Positions 7,063 through 14,518 of a stretch of DNA of 14,518 nucleotides are shown here, piece by piece; within the stretch, counting starts at the first letter, position 1, and the number at the start of each line of letters is the position of its first letter. Under the pieces are notes generated by a model, which made no database searches, was not told where the DNA came from, and saw nothing but the letters and a program-made list of their open reading frames with translations. Both the position numbers and the translations under genes were made by a program. The stretch comes from an uncultured Clostridia bacterium (GTDB lineage: Bacteria; Bacillota; Clostridia; Oscillospirales; CAG-272), in the NCBI GenBank assembly GCA_946404295.1, contig CAMJDE010000021.1:1-14518 (forward strand), in the 5' to 3' direction.

Positions 7063-10000
7063 CAGAATCTTACCAATGCGACCTTCATGATCTCTTCGAT
7101 CATCAGGTCAATGATGTCCACGTTCGTTTTGTCGATCGTAAGACCGATATGGTCGCACAAATCAAACAGGCAGTCGTCCAGCGCCCGGTGAATCTGTTTA
7201 TGTACGACCTCGTTGTGCTTCCAATCTCGTTTTGCGTAATCGGAGATGGCTTGCTTGATCCGTTCCGCCTCCTGCGCGACGGTTTCTTCCAGTTCTGCGG
7301 TGATCTCAATGAGTTTTTTGGAGCTCAGGATGGTTATGATTGATCCGTAAAACGCCTTCGCATCCCCGTCGTTTGCAATGGAAACGGGGTAGTCGCGGTT
7401 CATTCTTCCTTCCCGGAAATCGTCCGCCATCGCCTCCATCAGCGCCAAATATTTGTCGGCGTCGCGGATGGAATTGTATTCCGCCAGCGTTTTCTTGATT
7501 TTGGCGGAGAACTCCTCGAATTTCAGAGGATCGTCGTAACGGATCTGCTTCAATTCCGTTTCGATCCTCGTCCGGATCTTATCGGCTTTGACATTGCTCG
7601 GATCATCGTTGTTCAGCAGTTTCGCCATGGCGTCTTCGTCGCCGAGGTAGACCGGATCGACCACAATCTTGACTTGGGTGGCGTTTACAAAGGTATCGAG
7701 CAGGTTTTTGATCCCCGATTCGTATTTTGAAAGATCGATCACGTTGTCGTATCTTTCGATAACCGCATACCTCAACTTGTTAAAGAACAAATAATCCCTG
7801 CGATACTTCTCGATCAGATCCAGACCGACCTCCACGAATACGTTCCGGTTGGTCAACGCGCAGTTCAGCAGATTCGCGAACTCTTTCACGCGGTCGTAGA
7901 AATCGTTTCTCGTTGCTTCGTCTTCCAGCTTGCTTTGCCAGACCTCGGACGGGGCATTCGGATCGACGTCCGAGAACAGATCGAGAAGGTTCTGGTGGGC
8001 GGTCGCAAGCTTGTTCTTTTCGTCGATCGGCCCCAGAATGGCTTCCTGAATATCCTCGGGATCAAATTTGTTCATCTCGGATTCCGCGTCGTTATACATA
8101 TCGATCGCGGATTTCAGTCTTCCGAATATTCCCCAGTAGTCGACGATCAAACCGAAATCCTTGCCTTTATAAACCCGGTTCACACGCGCGATCGCTTGGA
8201 GAAGATTGTGTTCCCGCAAAGGCTTGTCAACGTACAGTACGCCGGCAACCGGGGCGTCGAATCCCGTCAGGAGTTTGTCCTTGACGATAAGCATATTGAT
8301 GTCGCCCTCTGGATTCTTGAAATCACTGCAGACGGCGTCGTCATACTTCTCGTCGTTGTCACCGAAGAGAGGCTTGACGCGCTTGCTGTGGTAGTCCTTG
8401 ATCTTTTTGATGGCGGCAGGGGTATCGTCGTCGTCGTCCCCCTCCCTTTTGTCTCCGAAAGTAATCACGACGCGGGGATTGACCTTGCCTCCGGGCAAAG
8501 TCAGAAGGACGTTATACATTTCCACCGCAGTCGCTCTCGACGAGCAGACCACCATCGCTTTCAAGCCTTTAGGCAAGCAATAGTTGACAAAGTGATCGTA
8601 GATATCGAAGGCGATCAGATTGATGCGGCTGCTGGCTTCCGCGATCTTGGAGAAGCGGCTGAACTTTTCTTTCAGTTCTCTTCGGATGTTCTCGTCCAGA
8701 TTCTCCGTTAGACTCTCGAAATAGGCGTTGATGGTGTCCGCCGGATCATTCTGCTTGACCTTTCGTCCCTCGTACACCAGCGGGACGGTGATCTTGTCTT
8801 CGATCGCGCGTTTCATGGTATAATTGTGGATGGGCGCCCCGAACTTCTGATAGGTGTTCTTCTTTTTGGATGCGATCAGGGGAGTTCCGGTAAAGGCGAT
8901 CAGCGTCGCGTTGGGCAGCACCTCGCGCATATAGTTGTACATTGCGCTGTATTGCGAACGGTGCGCCTCGTCGATCAGAACGTAGAAGCGGTCGCTGTCG
9001 GGCTCGAGATAGCGGTTCCGACAGACCGTTTCAAACTTGTTGATCAGCGTAGTGATCACGCGGTTGCTTTTATCTTTCAGGATCGTTTTCAGCCCTTTTC
9101 CGGTCTTTGCTCTGACGGGCTCCATCTGCGAATTCGCAAAGTTGTCCCGGATCTGCTTGTCCAGACTGATGCGGTCGGTAACAATCACAAAACGGGGGTT
9201 TTCCTTTGCTTTCTCAAACTGGATCTTACGAACCAGCATCACCATCGTAAGACTTTTGCCGCTGCCCTGCGTGTGCCAGATGACGCCTCCCGTCGATCCG
9301 CTGTTGTCCAGCCCGTTGATGCGGTTCATCGCGTTTAGCACCGCGAAGAACTGTTGGTGGCGGGCGATTTTTTTGATGTTGCTGTCGTAAAGGATGAAAT
9401 CCCGGATCAGAGTCAGAAGCCGGGTGCGTTCCAGCATCGAGGCGCAAACCCGATCCTGTTCGGTGACGTGTCCGTCGGGGGAGCACTTGTCGCAGATCTC
9501 TTTTTGCCGGTCGACGTCCTCTTCCCGCCATTCTACGAAATAGTCGGCGGTGGTCCCGCAGGTGCCGTAAACCACCTTGTTTTGGTTCATCGCCATCACG
9601 AGTTGCGTGTACTTGAACAGATGGGGAATATAGTCGGGCGACATATTGCGGACGTTCTGCAACACGCCTTCCCTGACGTCCACGCTCGACTTCTTACATT
9701 CGATCACGACCAGCGGGATCCCGTTCACCATCAGAACGACGTCGGGGCGAGCGTACTGACCATTGGGGCGTTCCACGCTGAACTCTTCGGTCACTTGCCA
9801 GGTATTGTTGGCGGGGTTTGCAAAGTCGATATAGGAGAGGTCAAACGATTGCCGGACGGGAAGATTCTGATCCAGGACGACGTTCTCCTCAAGACTGATC
9901 CCCAGCGTCAGAAGGTTGTAGATCTCCTTGCTCGCCATGGAAAGTCCCTGCAGGAGCGAGGCGTTCAGGGCGTTGACGGCGCGCTGAACGGAGTCCCCCG

Positions 10001-10205
10001 AAAAGAGGAACTCAAATCCTTTGTATTTGTACGTCTGTTTGCTCAAAAAGCGGATCAGTTCGTCGGTAAAAAGAACGTTGGAAAGACTGCCGCGCTTTTG
10101 CTCGGCTTCGCTTCTTGAAACGTAGGTATAACCCATCTTCTGCAAGAAAGAAATCAATCGATCCTGACATTCGGGACGCTCGTTGAAAATCTTATGATCG
10201 GGCAT
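7062..10205 (-). CDS. hsdR: Type I restriction enzyme R subunit (nuclease-translocase)
   Basis: 1047 residues from ATG 10205, preferred over ATG 10238 because GGGAG lies six bases upstream of it. It is the motor and nuclease of a type I system: it translocates DNA using ATP and cuts far from the recognition site. The N-terminal PD-(D/E)xK nuclease shows D155 in RPDVVLMV and E169-x-K171 in VVIECKKS. The helicase core shows Walker A TQGSGKS (312-318), DEAH (412-415), TGTP (439-442), LLTGFDAP (motif V) and QAIARVNR (motif VI). The helical C-terminus would dock on the methylase. All key residues are intact, so the subunit should be active. It follows the DUF2188 gene after a 76-nt gap with a hairpin and is coupled to the peptidase gene downstream. 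An HsdM partner is not in the window. Confidence 0.95.
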   Translation of the reverse strand: MPDHKIFNERPECQDRLISFLQKMGYTYVSRSEAEQKRGSLSNVLFTDELIRFLSKQTYKYKGFEFLFSGDSVQRAVNALNASLLQGLSMASKEIYNLLTLGISLEENVVLDQNLPVRQSFDLSYIDFANPANNTWQVTEEFSVERPNGQYARPDVVLMVNGIPLVVIECKKSSVDVREGVLQNVRNMSPDYIPHLFKYTQLVMAMNQNKVVYGTCGTTADYFVEWREEDVDRQKEICDKCSPDGHVTEQDRVCASMLERTRLLTLIRDFILYDSNIKKIARHQQFFAVLNAMNRINGLDNSGSTGGVIWHTQGSGKSLTMVMLVRKIQFEKAKENPRFVIVTDRISLDKQIRDNFANSQMEPVRAKTGKGLKTILKDKSNRVITTLINKFETVCRNRYLEPDSDRFYVLIDEAHRSQYSAMYNYMREVLPNATLIAFTGTPLIASKKKNTYQKFGAPIHNYTMKRAIEDKITVPLVYEGRKVKQNDPADTINAYFESLTENLDENIRRELKEKFSRFSKIAEASSRINLIAFDIYDHFVNYCLPKGLKAMVVCSSRATAVEMYNVLLTLPGGKVNPRVVITFGDKREGDDDDDTPAAIKKIKDYHSKRVKPLFGDNDEKYDDAVCSDFKNPEGDINMLIVKDKLLTGFDAPVAGVLYVDKPLREHNLLQAIARVNRVYKGKDFGLIVDYWGIFGRLKSAIDMYNDAESEMNKFDPEDIQEAILGPIDEKNKLATAHQNLLDLFSDVDPNAPSEVWQSKLEDEATRNDFYDRVKEFANLLNCALTNRNVFVEVGLDLIEKYRRDYLFFNKLRYAVIERYDNVIDLSKYESGIKNLLDTFVNATQVKIVVDPVYLGDEDAMAKLLNNDDPSNVKADKIRTRIETELKQIRYDDPLKFEEFSAKIKKTLAEYNSIRDADKYLALMEAMADDFREGRMNRDYPVSIANDGDAKAFYGSIITILSSKKLIEITAELEETVAQEAERIKQAISDYAKRDWKHNEVVHKQIHRALDDCLFDLCDHIGLTIDKTNVDIIDLMIEEIMKVALVRF

Positions 10206-10251
10206 TATGTACTCCCATACAACTTCACAATAATACAATATTTGATAGCGG

Positions 10252-10274
10252 TGAGGCGGAAAGAATCCGCCTCA
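10252..10274 (-). other. Intercistronic hairpin upstream of hsdR
   Basis: A 9-bp perfect stem (10252-10260 with 10266-10274) and a 5-nt loop lie 7 nt after the DUF2188 stop and about 46 nt before the hsdR start. No U tract follows on the minus strand, so it is not a classical terminator. It could be an RNA processing or stabilising element that lowers hsdR expression relative to hsdS. Confidence 0.5.
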
Positions 10275-10281
10275 TTGCGTT

Positions 10282-10515
10282 TTACTTCGTGTCCTTGGGC
10301 GGGTAGGGATCGTTTCCGTGGCTGTCGGAACGCTGAATGCGCCCGTCTTGCCCGTGAATGATGAGTTCGGTTTTCCCGTTGATACTCATAGTCCGACCGG
10401 CTTTTTCCGCCTCCGCTTTGGTCGGATAGTGTCCGCTTGCGCGTGTCGCATTTTCGCGTTTGACGTCCCATCCACCGTTAGCATTGGGAACGATATGATG
10501 TTCTTTTCTCGGCAT
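10282..10515 (-). CDS. DUF2188 small basic protein
   Basis: 77 residues. The start at 10515 is fixed by a full-strength AAGGAGGTGA ribosome site ending 5 nt upstream. The sequence is a complete DUF2188 (PF09954) match as far as can be judged by eye: HIVPNANGGWDVKRENA at the front, a T-K-A-E-A-E-K-A-G-R helix in the middle, ELIIHGQDGRIQ, and the typical closing DSHGNDPYPPK. The fold is a small beta-beta-alpha-beta unit; its biochemical role is not established. It follows the HAD gene by 14 nt and precedes hsdR. Its base composition is like hsdR and unlike the A+T-rich genes upstream, so it marks the composition boundary inside the operon. Confidence 0.9.
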   Translation of the reverse strand: MPRKEHHIVPNANGGWDVKRENATRASGHYPTKAEAEKAGRTMSINGKTELIIHGQDGRIQRSDSHGNDPYPPKDTK

Positions 10516-10529
10516 TTATTTCACCTCCT

Positions 10530-11579
10530 TTATTCAATCTTTCCTTCAATCAAACCGCGGATTAATCCACCAATAGACGAAAAATCATCTCTTTGCTTTT
10601 CGGACAGTAAAGTTTCATCACTCATTTTTTTCAAATCTCTATAAATTGCATACATCTCAACTGGAATATTGAGAACCTCTTGCTCGGTTTTCATAATCTC
10701 TTTTGCCGCAATACTGTCAATAATCTGCTTCATATAGGAAAAGAGTTTGCTTTGATCGGAATAATCTGCGGGAGCATAATAGGAGATGCGATGATCATTG
10801 TATAATTGATACACTTTATCTCTTTCGTCTTTGTCAGGATCATACACTCCAATCGAAAAACCTCCTTTGCTTTTCACCAGTCTCATACAAGGGATATCAG
10901 TTGCGCTATCACCGATATACACAATTTTTTCATATGGAATATACAAGTCTTTCTCCTGCATAGAATCATTTACTCTTTCATCATATTCCTCAAATATACC
11001 CTTAGCAATTCTAAAAATGAATTGTGTCTTGTTGGTGTAATTAACGGCTTGCGCAGGCCATTCAGCCACACCGTCTGGGGAATAATAGTAGGAGGAGGCA
11101 TATATTCTCGAAAACTCTTTTGCAATCGAACTTCCTTCTATTAGTTCCTTCAACCCGGATGAAATAATATAGTGTTCTACTTGAATCCCCTTTTTCTCAG
11201 CATATTCATTAATACGCGAAAACCAGGACTCAACACCATTATACAAAGGAATGTCTTTCCCGACTTCATGAAAATAAGATTTACTAATGCTCTTGCGTAA
11301 AGGTTTTGACCGGACAATCAACTGATACATCCAAGCCAAATTGTTGTCCATTAAATTGTGTATGGCTAAATCTTTGGTCTCTTCCCAAAACTCATCGCTT
11401 TTCATCCCGAGAGAAGGGATAAGAGTAAACGTTTGCATATCATTGGGGGATAGCGTTTTGTCAAAATCGTAGCATATTGCCATTCTTGGTTTTTTGCTTC
11501 GAATACTATTCTCCATCGTCTTATGCAAAACATCCTTTGGTTCCACTTGGTTTGGTGTTGCGATTTCTAATGCTTTCAT
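10530..11579 (-). CDS. HAD-superfamily phosphatase-like protein of the restriction operon
   Basis: 349 residues. All HAD motifs are visible: motif I DFDKTLSP with nucleophile D38 and acid/base D40, motif II serine in YIISSG (S140), motif III lysine K184, and motif IV GDSATD (D224, D228). A helical cap domain (about 45-130) follows motif I, as in type C1 phosphohydrolases. The C-terminal ~80 residues are helical and outside the HAD core. The substrate is unknown: small phosphorylated metabolites, nucleotides or a phosphoprotein are all possible. The ATG at 11579 overlaps the hsdS stop (ATGA), which implies coupled translation and a stoichiometric link with the specificity subunit. Similar HAD genes inside type I restriction operons of gut bacteria come to mind, but the link has not been tested here. 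Confidence 0.87.
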   Translation of the reverse strand: MKALEIATPNQVEPKDVLHKTMENSIRSKKPRMAICYDFDKTLSPNDMQTFTLIPSLGMKSDEFWEETKDLAIHNLMDNNLAWMYQLIVRSKPLRKSISKSYFHEVGKDIPLYNGVESWFSRINEYAEKKGIQVEHYIISSGLKELIEGSSIAKEFSRIYASSYYYSPDGVAEWPAQAVNYTNKTQFIFRIAKGIFEEYDERVNDSMQEKDLYIPYEKIVYIGDSATDIPCMRLVKSKGGFSIGVYDPDKDERDKVYQLYNDHRISYYAPADYSDQSKLFSYMKQIIDSIAAKEIMKTEQEVLNIPVEMYAIYRDLKKMSDETLLSEKQRDDFSSIGGLIRGLIEGKIE

Positions 11580-12859
11580 TTTTTTACCCTCACTATTCCT
11601 GTTAGTAAAAGATGCATAAGTGCTTTTCTTTGCTTTTGTTTAGCGCCCAGTTCTCTTTGATTCAAAGAAATCTCGTTATCTAAGTTGTTAAGAAAAGTCG
11701 AAATTGCATTTTGTTCCGCCAAACCGCACGGGAGCATAACATCAATTTCACTTAGTTGCGGGAATTTTAAAAGCCAGTTATCAGATGTCATACCTTGAGA
11801 ATGAACTTGAAAAGTATAAATCAAATCCTTGCGTTTAAACATATACGCAAAAAACAGGGGATCAATATCTTTAAATGGAGAAATGACGGTATATGCCGGG
11901 CTGACAATTCCGTTATATGGTGAACACCCGCTTGCCCCTTGCCACATTCTCATTGTGTTGTAAGCGATATCGCCTATCATAACTCTTTTATACTGAGATT
12001 TGTCTTCATTTGAATTATCAGATCGACCGATCTCCGAAAACCTTTTTACGCCTGATTCAATAGTAACGGAAATCAGTTCGCCGTTCGTTTTTCTTTCGTT
12101 TCTTTCTGAAAAGCATTCTCCAATCTTTCTCTGTTCCCACTCGCCCGTAAAACCTTTGAATCGCCATTCAGGTACGGTTTGACCCTTTGCGGGAAACATC
12201 TTTTTCAAACAGACCGATTTGAATTGCTTCAACTTTTCGATCTGCTGCTTATGGAGTTCAATCGCCTTATCCCAAGTCATCAGGATCTCGGCAATTTTGG
12301 CTTGCTCGGAAGACGGAGCAAACGGAACTAAAACCCTATTCAAAGAAGCTTGTCCGATATTGAAATGCTGTGTCCCCGCCGCATTTCGAATGATCTGTTT
12401 CCTTGTTTGTTGGTTTTGCAAAGACTTATTGAGATAATATGGCTCATATTGGGCATTCTTCTTTCCTCTGATGACAAATCCGCTGAAAGTTGCTCCCCTG
12501 CGATCCAAATAAACATTTGCTATTCCAGCATCTTCAACGGTCTCAGAACTACGTAAAAATAGCAAATCGCCGTAAGTAACTTCATACTTTTTAAGCGTGT
12601 CTCCGTCAATATCGACTTGCCCTCGAATACAATCATAATAAATCGGAGAGTCTCCCAAGATGTCCATAACGCTAATCATTTTGACGCCAGAATCATATTT
12701 TTCCTTTGCCACATTGACACCGTTTTGAAACACAAGCAATTCTCCAAGCGATACAATTGTCCAGTCACTAGGCAAAACCCCCAACTCGGTCTTTTTATAA
12801 CCGGTTGGAATCTCACCGTTCTTCAGTTGGACGATGCGTTTCATGAGAAGTTGATTCAT
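11576..12859 (-). CDS. hsdS: Type I restriction-modification specificity subunit
   Basis: 427 residues with the two-fold repeat of HsdS. Target-recognition domain 1 spans about 20-180, beginning GYKKTELGVLPSDW. The first spacer helix spans about 183-222 (SSEQAKIAEILMTWDKAIEL). Target-recognition domain 2 spans about 230-378, beginning EWRFKGFTGEWEQRKIGE. The second spacer helix spans about 380-425 (LAEQNAISTFLNNLDNEI). HsdS reads a bipartite DNA site and holds two HsdM and two HsdR subunits. The start is uncertain: ATG 12859 has AAGG very close upstream, and ATG 12844 is possible; either lies inside the preceding gene, whose end it overlaps by 32-47 nt. The recognition sequence cannot be predicted by eye. 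The gene is A+T rich like its upstream neighbours. Confidence 0.93.
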   Translation of the reverse strand: MNQLLMKRIVQLKNGEIPTGYKKTELGVLPSDWTIVSLGELLVFQNGVNVAKEKYDSGVKMISVMDILGDSPIYYDCIRGQVDIDGDTLKKYEVTYGDLLFLRSSETVEDAGIANVYLDRRGATFSGFVIRGKKNAQYEPYYLNKSLQNQQTRKQIIRNAAGTQHFNIGQASLNRVLVPFAPSSEQAKIAEILMTWDKAIELHKQQIEKLKQFKSVCLKKMFPAKGQTVPEWRFKGFTGEWEQRKIGECFSERNERKTNGELISVTIESGVKRFSEIGRSDNSNEDKSQYKRVMIGDIAYNTMRMWQGASGCSPYNGIVSPAYTVISPFKDIDPLFFAYMFKRKDLIYTFQVHSQGMTSDNWLLKFPQLSEIDVMLPCGLAEQNAISTFLNNLDNEISLNQRELGAKQKQRKALMHLLLTGIVRVKK

Positions 12860-13445
12860 TCCTTATTTCCCCAAAATCGACTTTTGCAAATTCAGAAAAA
12901 GTGCGAACAACTCGATTGATATTCTCACAGTTTATAAAAACCGGATTTCTGTTCTGGATATTGCCTTTGTTATCATGAGAGTACCTCGTTTTAGTCCCAT
13001 CATTATCGACAAATGATATATCAGTAATAAAATCGGTAATCCTTTGTACTATCTCATCATCGAATCCACAGTTCAAGCTCTTAATGATCGGAACCGTCTC
13101 ATTCCAAAGTTTCATTAGATTGTGAGTCGGATTCGCGGGCAACTTGCAACCTTTTCTTATGTGTTTGATAACCAGTTCAACTGTATGGCGAATCAAAAAC
13201 ATAAAAGGAATTGTTAGAGTATCTGCTCTTACAGTAGCCAATACTCCCACTCCGCCATGGTTTTGCTTTTTAATCTCATTGCACAGAGTGTTTACAGCAT
13301 TGACATAGGAGGAAATGATTTCTTTTTCGCTTTCTTCGTCAATATACTCCTCTTTGAACAATGCGTATGGAGCGAACAAGTCCCAATATAAATACTCTGA
13401 TGGATAAATGTCATTTCTTACAAATGAACTATTATTGTTGCTCAT
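12813..13445 (-). CDS. Uncharacterised helical protein, possibly HEPN-like
   Basis: 210 residues from ATG 13445, with AAGGGA about 9 nt upstream; a TTG at 13451 is a less likely start. No membrane segment is seen. Recognisable marks are LIRHTVELVIKHI (84-96), then a histidine-leucine pair in PTHNLMKLWN (106-115), and TRYSHDNKG (153-161). The combination RH-x-x-E-L-x-x-K, H-x-L-x-x-LW and RY-x-x-D resembles small all-alpha defence-island proteins with HEPN-like folds, but no canonical Rx4-6H active site is evident, so the function is left open. It overlaps hsdS by 47 nt in another frame and follows the hsdS remnant. It may be an accessory or toxin/antitoxin-type gene inserted between the methylase side and hsdS. 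Confidence 0.75.
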   Translation of the reverse strand: MSNNNSSFVRNDIYPSEYLYWDLFAPYALFKEEYIDEESEKEIISSYVNAVNTLCNEIKKQNHGGVGVLATVRADTLTIPFMFLIRHTVELVIKHIRKGCKLPANPTHNLMKLWNETVPIIKSLNCGFDDEIVQRITDFITDISFVDNDGTKTRYSHDNKGNIQNRNPVFINCENINRVVRTFSEFAKVDFGEIRNESTSHETHRPTEER

Positions 13446-13602
13446 AATCAATCACGAGTCCCTTCCCGCCCATCGCAAAATCAAACAAGTCTCCGAAGGT
13501 CTTGGCCGTTTCCCAGTTGCAGGGAAAGATACCGAATAATGTTGAAATATTATAATCTTTGGGCTTTCTACGGATTGTCATTACGTTAGATTGTTGCTTC
13601 AT
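13432..13602 (-). pseudogene. Probable hsdS 5' remnant (or tiny ORF)
   Basis: A 56-codon frame from ATG 13602 (GTG 13614 or ATG 13581 are alternatives) to TAA at 13432. Its middle, FGIFPCNWETAKTFGDLFDF, has the typical opening of an HsdS target-recognition domain and lines up with LGVLPSDWTIVSLGELLVFQ of the intact hsdS in this window. The frame stops about 13 residues later, so only the first strand of the domain survives. It overlaps the end of the HEPN gene and the start of the 210-residue gene, and no good ribosome site is seen. The best reading is the stump of a former hsdS interrupted by the 210-residue gene, or a recombination leftover. It could be a translated microprotein. Confidence 0.45.
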
Positions 13603-14518
13603 CTTTGTTTTCACTTCTTTTTTCTTCTTCTACACATTTAACTGCTTTCTGTATGTCCTTTTCAATGCGTTTTAAGTCTTCCTTCGTGTTTTTCCAAGCA
13701 ATTATTTTCATTTCAAATGGTTCTCCAAAAATTTTCGGATACTCTGCAATAAATGTATCCGATTTGATTAACCATTCACAGAGCGGCCAAGTTTGCAAAC
13801 AATATTTCCATTTTTCTTTGTCTTCTTGTTTCTTCAGAAATTCGATTGCATCTTTTTCCTTATCCAATAAACAACTCTTAGCAAATTTAAAGTCTTCATC
13901 ACAGTTTGACCAATCCAAAGAATCTAACAATGCTTTAAGGTCTTCAGTTTTTCCAATTCTTTTAAATCCGACGCACTTATTTATTGTATACATAAACTTG
14001 TCAGATGATTTTTCTGAAATCTTTAATAAGCAATCATAAAGTTCAATAGACACACTTGCGTAACCTTTTTTTATACAGTTCAAACATATCCAGTTTATTT
14101 CATCAAAAAACGATTCCAGCACCTCTTCGCGTCTCTTGCTAAAATGATGCGCAAATGATATAGATGTGTAAATTGCGCAAAAGAGAAGAATTCCGAAAAT
14201 AGTCTTGATTTGAATAGGATTAATCTCAATACGATTATCCTGATCAATCATTTCATATTTATGATAATCGATATTATAGTTGTCCATTTTGTTTTTGAAA
14301 GAAATACTGATTTTTGAATCATTATGAACAATAATATTCCTCAATTCTGTGATAAATAATAAGTCCTTGTAGTGGACATGCTTTTTGATTCCATCTATTC
14401 CAAATCTATTCTTAATCTCTTCAAATAAAACTTCATGAGAATCTCTGAATAGTTCTTCAAGATATTTCTCAATATAATAATCCTTTATCTCTTCAACGGT
14501 ATTGCAGTTTTTTATTTC
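13586..14518 (-). CDS. HEPN-motif protein with helical-repeat C-terminus (5' partial)
   Basis: The frame has no stop up to the right edge, giving 310 visible residues; the TTG at 14344 is internal, not the start. Visible residues 60-65 read RNIIVH within ELRNIIVHNDSK. This is an exact Rx4-6H motif followed by the HN-D/G often seen in HEPN ribonucleases, and helices before and after fit the four-helix HEPN core. The hydrophobic stretch TIFGILLFCAIYTSISFA (about 94-111) is more likely the last core helix than a membrane anchor, though the latter is possible. The rest consists of helix pairs resembling degenerate TPR units (for example DKEKDAIEFLKK) with several cysteines, and a Lys/Glu-rich end. 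An RNase effector role is inferred. It precedes hsdS in the same direction. Confidence 0.7.
   Translation of the reverse strand, partial: EIKNCNTVEEIKDYYIEKYLEELFRDSHEVLFEEIKNRFGIDGIKKHVHYKDLLFITELRNIIVHNDSKISISFKNKMDNYNIDYHKYEMIDQDNRIEINPIQIKTIFGILLFCAIYTSISFAHHFSKRREEVLESFFDEINWICLNCIKKGYASVSIELYDCLLKISEKSSDKFMYTINKCVGFKRIGKTEDLKALLDSLDWSNCDEDFKFAKSCLLDKEKDAIEFLKKQEDKEKWKYCLQTWPLCEWLIKSDTFIAEYPKIFGEPFEMKIIAWKNTKEDLKRIEKDIQKAVKCVEEEKRSENKDEATI

Noticed and set aside
7913..10118. Several + strand frames of 100-260 codons opposite hsdR
   Set aside because: They are shadows of hsdR, whose motifs and codon structure are unambiguous on the minus strand.
10206..10250. Possible promoter before hsdR on the minus strand (TATTGTATTAT)
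   Set aside because: The -10-like bases have no acceptable -35 hexamer at 16-18 nt; A+T-rich bases alone are not enough.
14342..14344. TTG as the start of the HEPN-motif gene
   Set aside because: The frame continues without a stop to the right edge with helical, protein-like sequence that completes the HEPN core; the TTG encodes the leucine just before RNIIVH.

Overview
The window looks like a chromosomal segment of a Gram-positive, clostridia-like gut bacterium (Bacillota). This is inferred from strong Shine-Dalgarno sequences such as AAGGAGGTGA, from a giant surface protein with InlB/Listeria-Bacteroides repeats, and from near-consensus sigma-A promoter and terminator signals. No rRNA or tRNA is present, so the lineage cannot be fixed more closely.

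Left part (1-5033, + strand): one very large surface-protein gene, cut by the left edge. It encodes four InlB-type repeats, a glycine-rich beta-helix-like segment, eight tandem ~58-residue helical repeats and a membrane anchor. Its cytoplasmic tail contains an unrecognised globular domain and ends in a domain resembling ribosomal protein uL15. Codon choice changes abruptly near 2440, where the helical repeats begin.

Junction (5034-5542): there is no intact protein gene here. It holds an 18-bp perfect hairpin (probable terminator of the giant gene), a broken fragment of a serine recombinase, and what looks like a stand-alone small-RNA unit. That unit has a sigma-A promoter, a 10-bp hairpin with a GAAA tetraloop at the predicted 5' end, and an intrinsic terminator about 135 nt downstream.

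Right part (5543-14518, all - strand): a defence island built on a type I restriction-modification system. In transcription order it reads: a HEPN-motif protein cut by the right edge; a remnant that looks like the start of an hsdS; a 210-residue protein of unknown, possibly HEPN-like, type; hsdS; a HAD-family phosphatase-like protein coupled to hsdS by an ATGA overlap; a small DUF2188 protein; hsdR; a YgjP-like zinc metallopeptidase coupled to hsdR by a TGATG overlap; and a TIR-domain protein. No hsdM lies in the window; it would be expected beyond the right edge. The genes from 10530 to 14518 are visibly richer in A+T than hsdR, ygjP-like and DUF2188, so the operon appears to be a mosaic.

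Working model (inference): HsdR and HsdS, with an HsdM outside the window, make the restriction enzyme. The TIR, HEPN and perhaps the HAD and peptidase proteins would be accessory effectors or regulators, giving a layered defence in which NAD+ depletion or RNA cleavage may act when restriction fails or is subverted.
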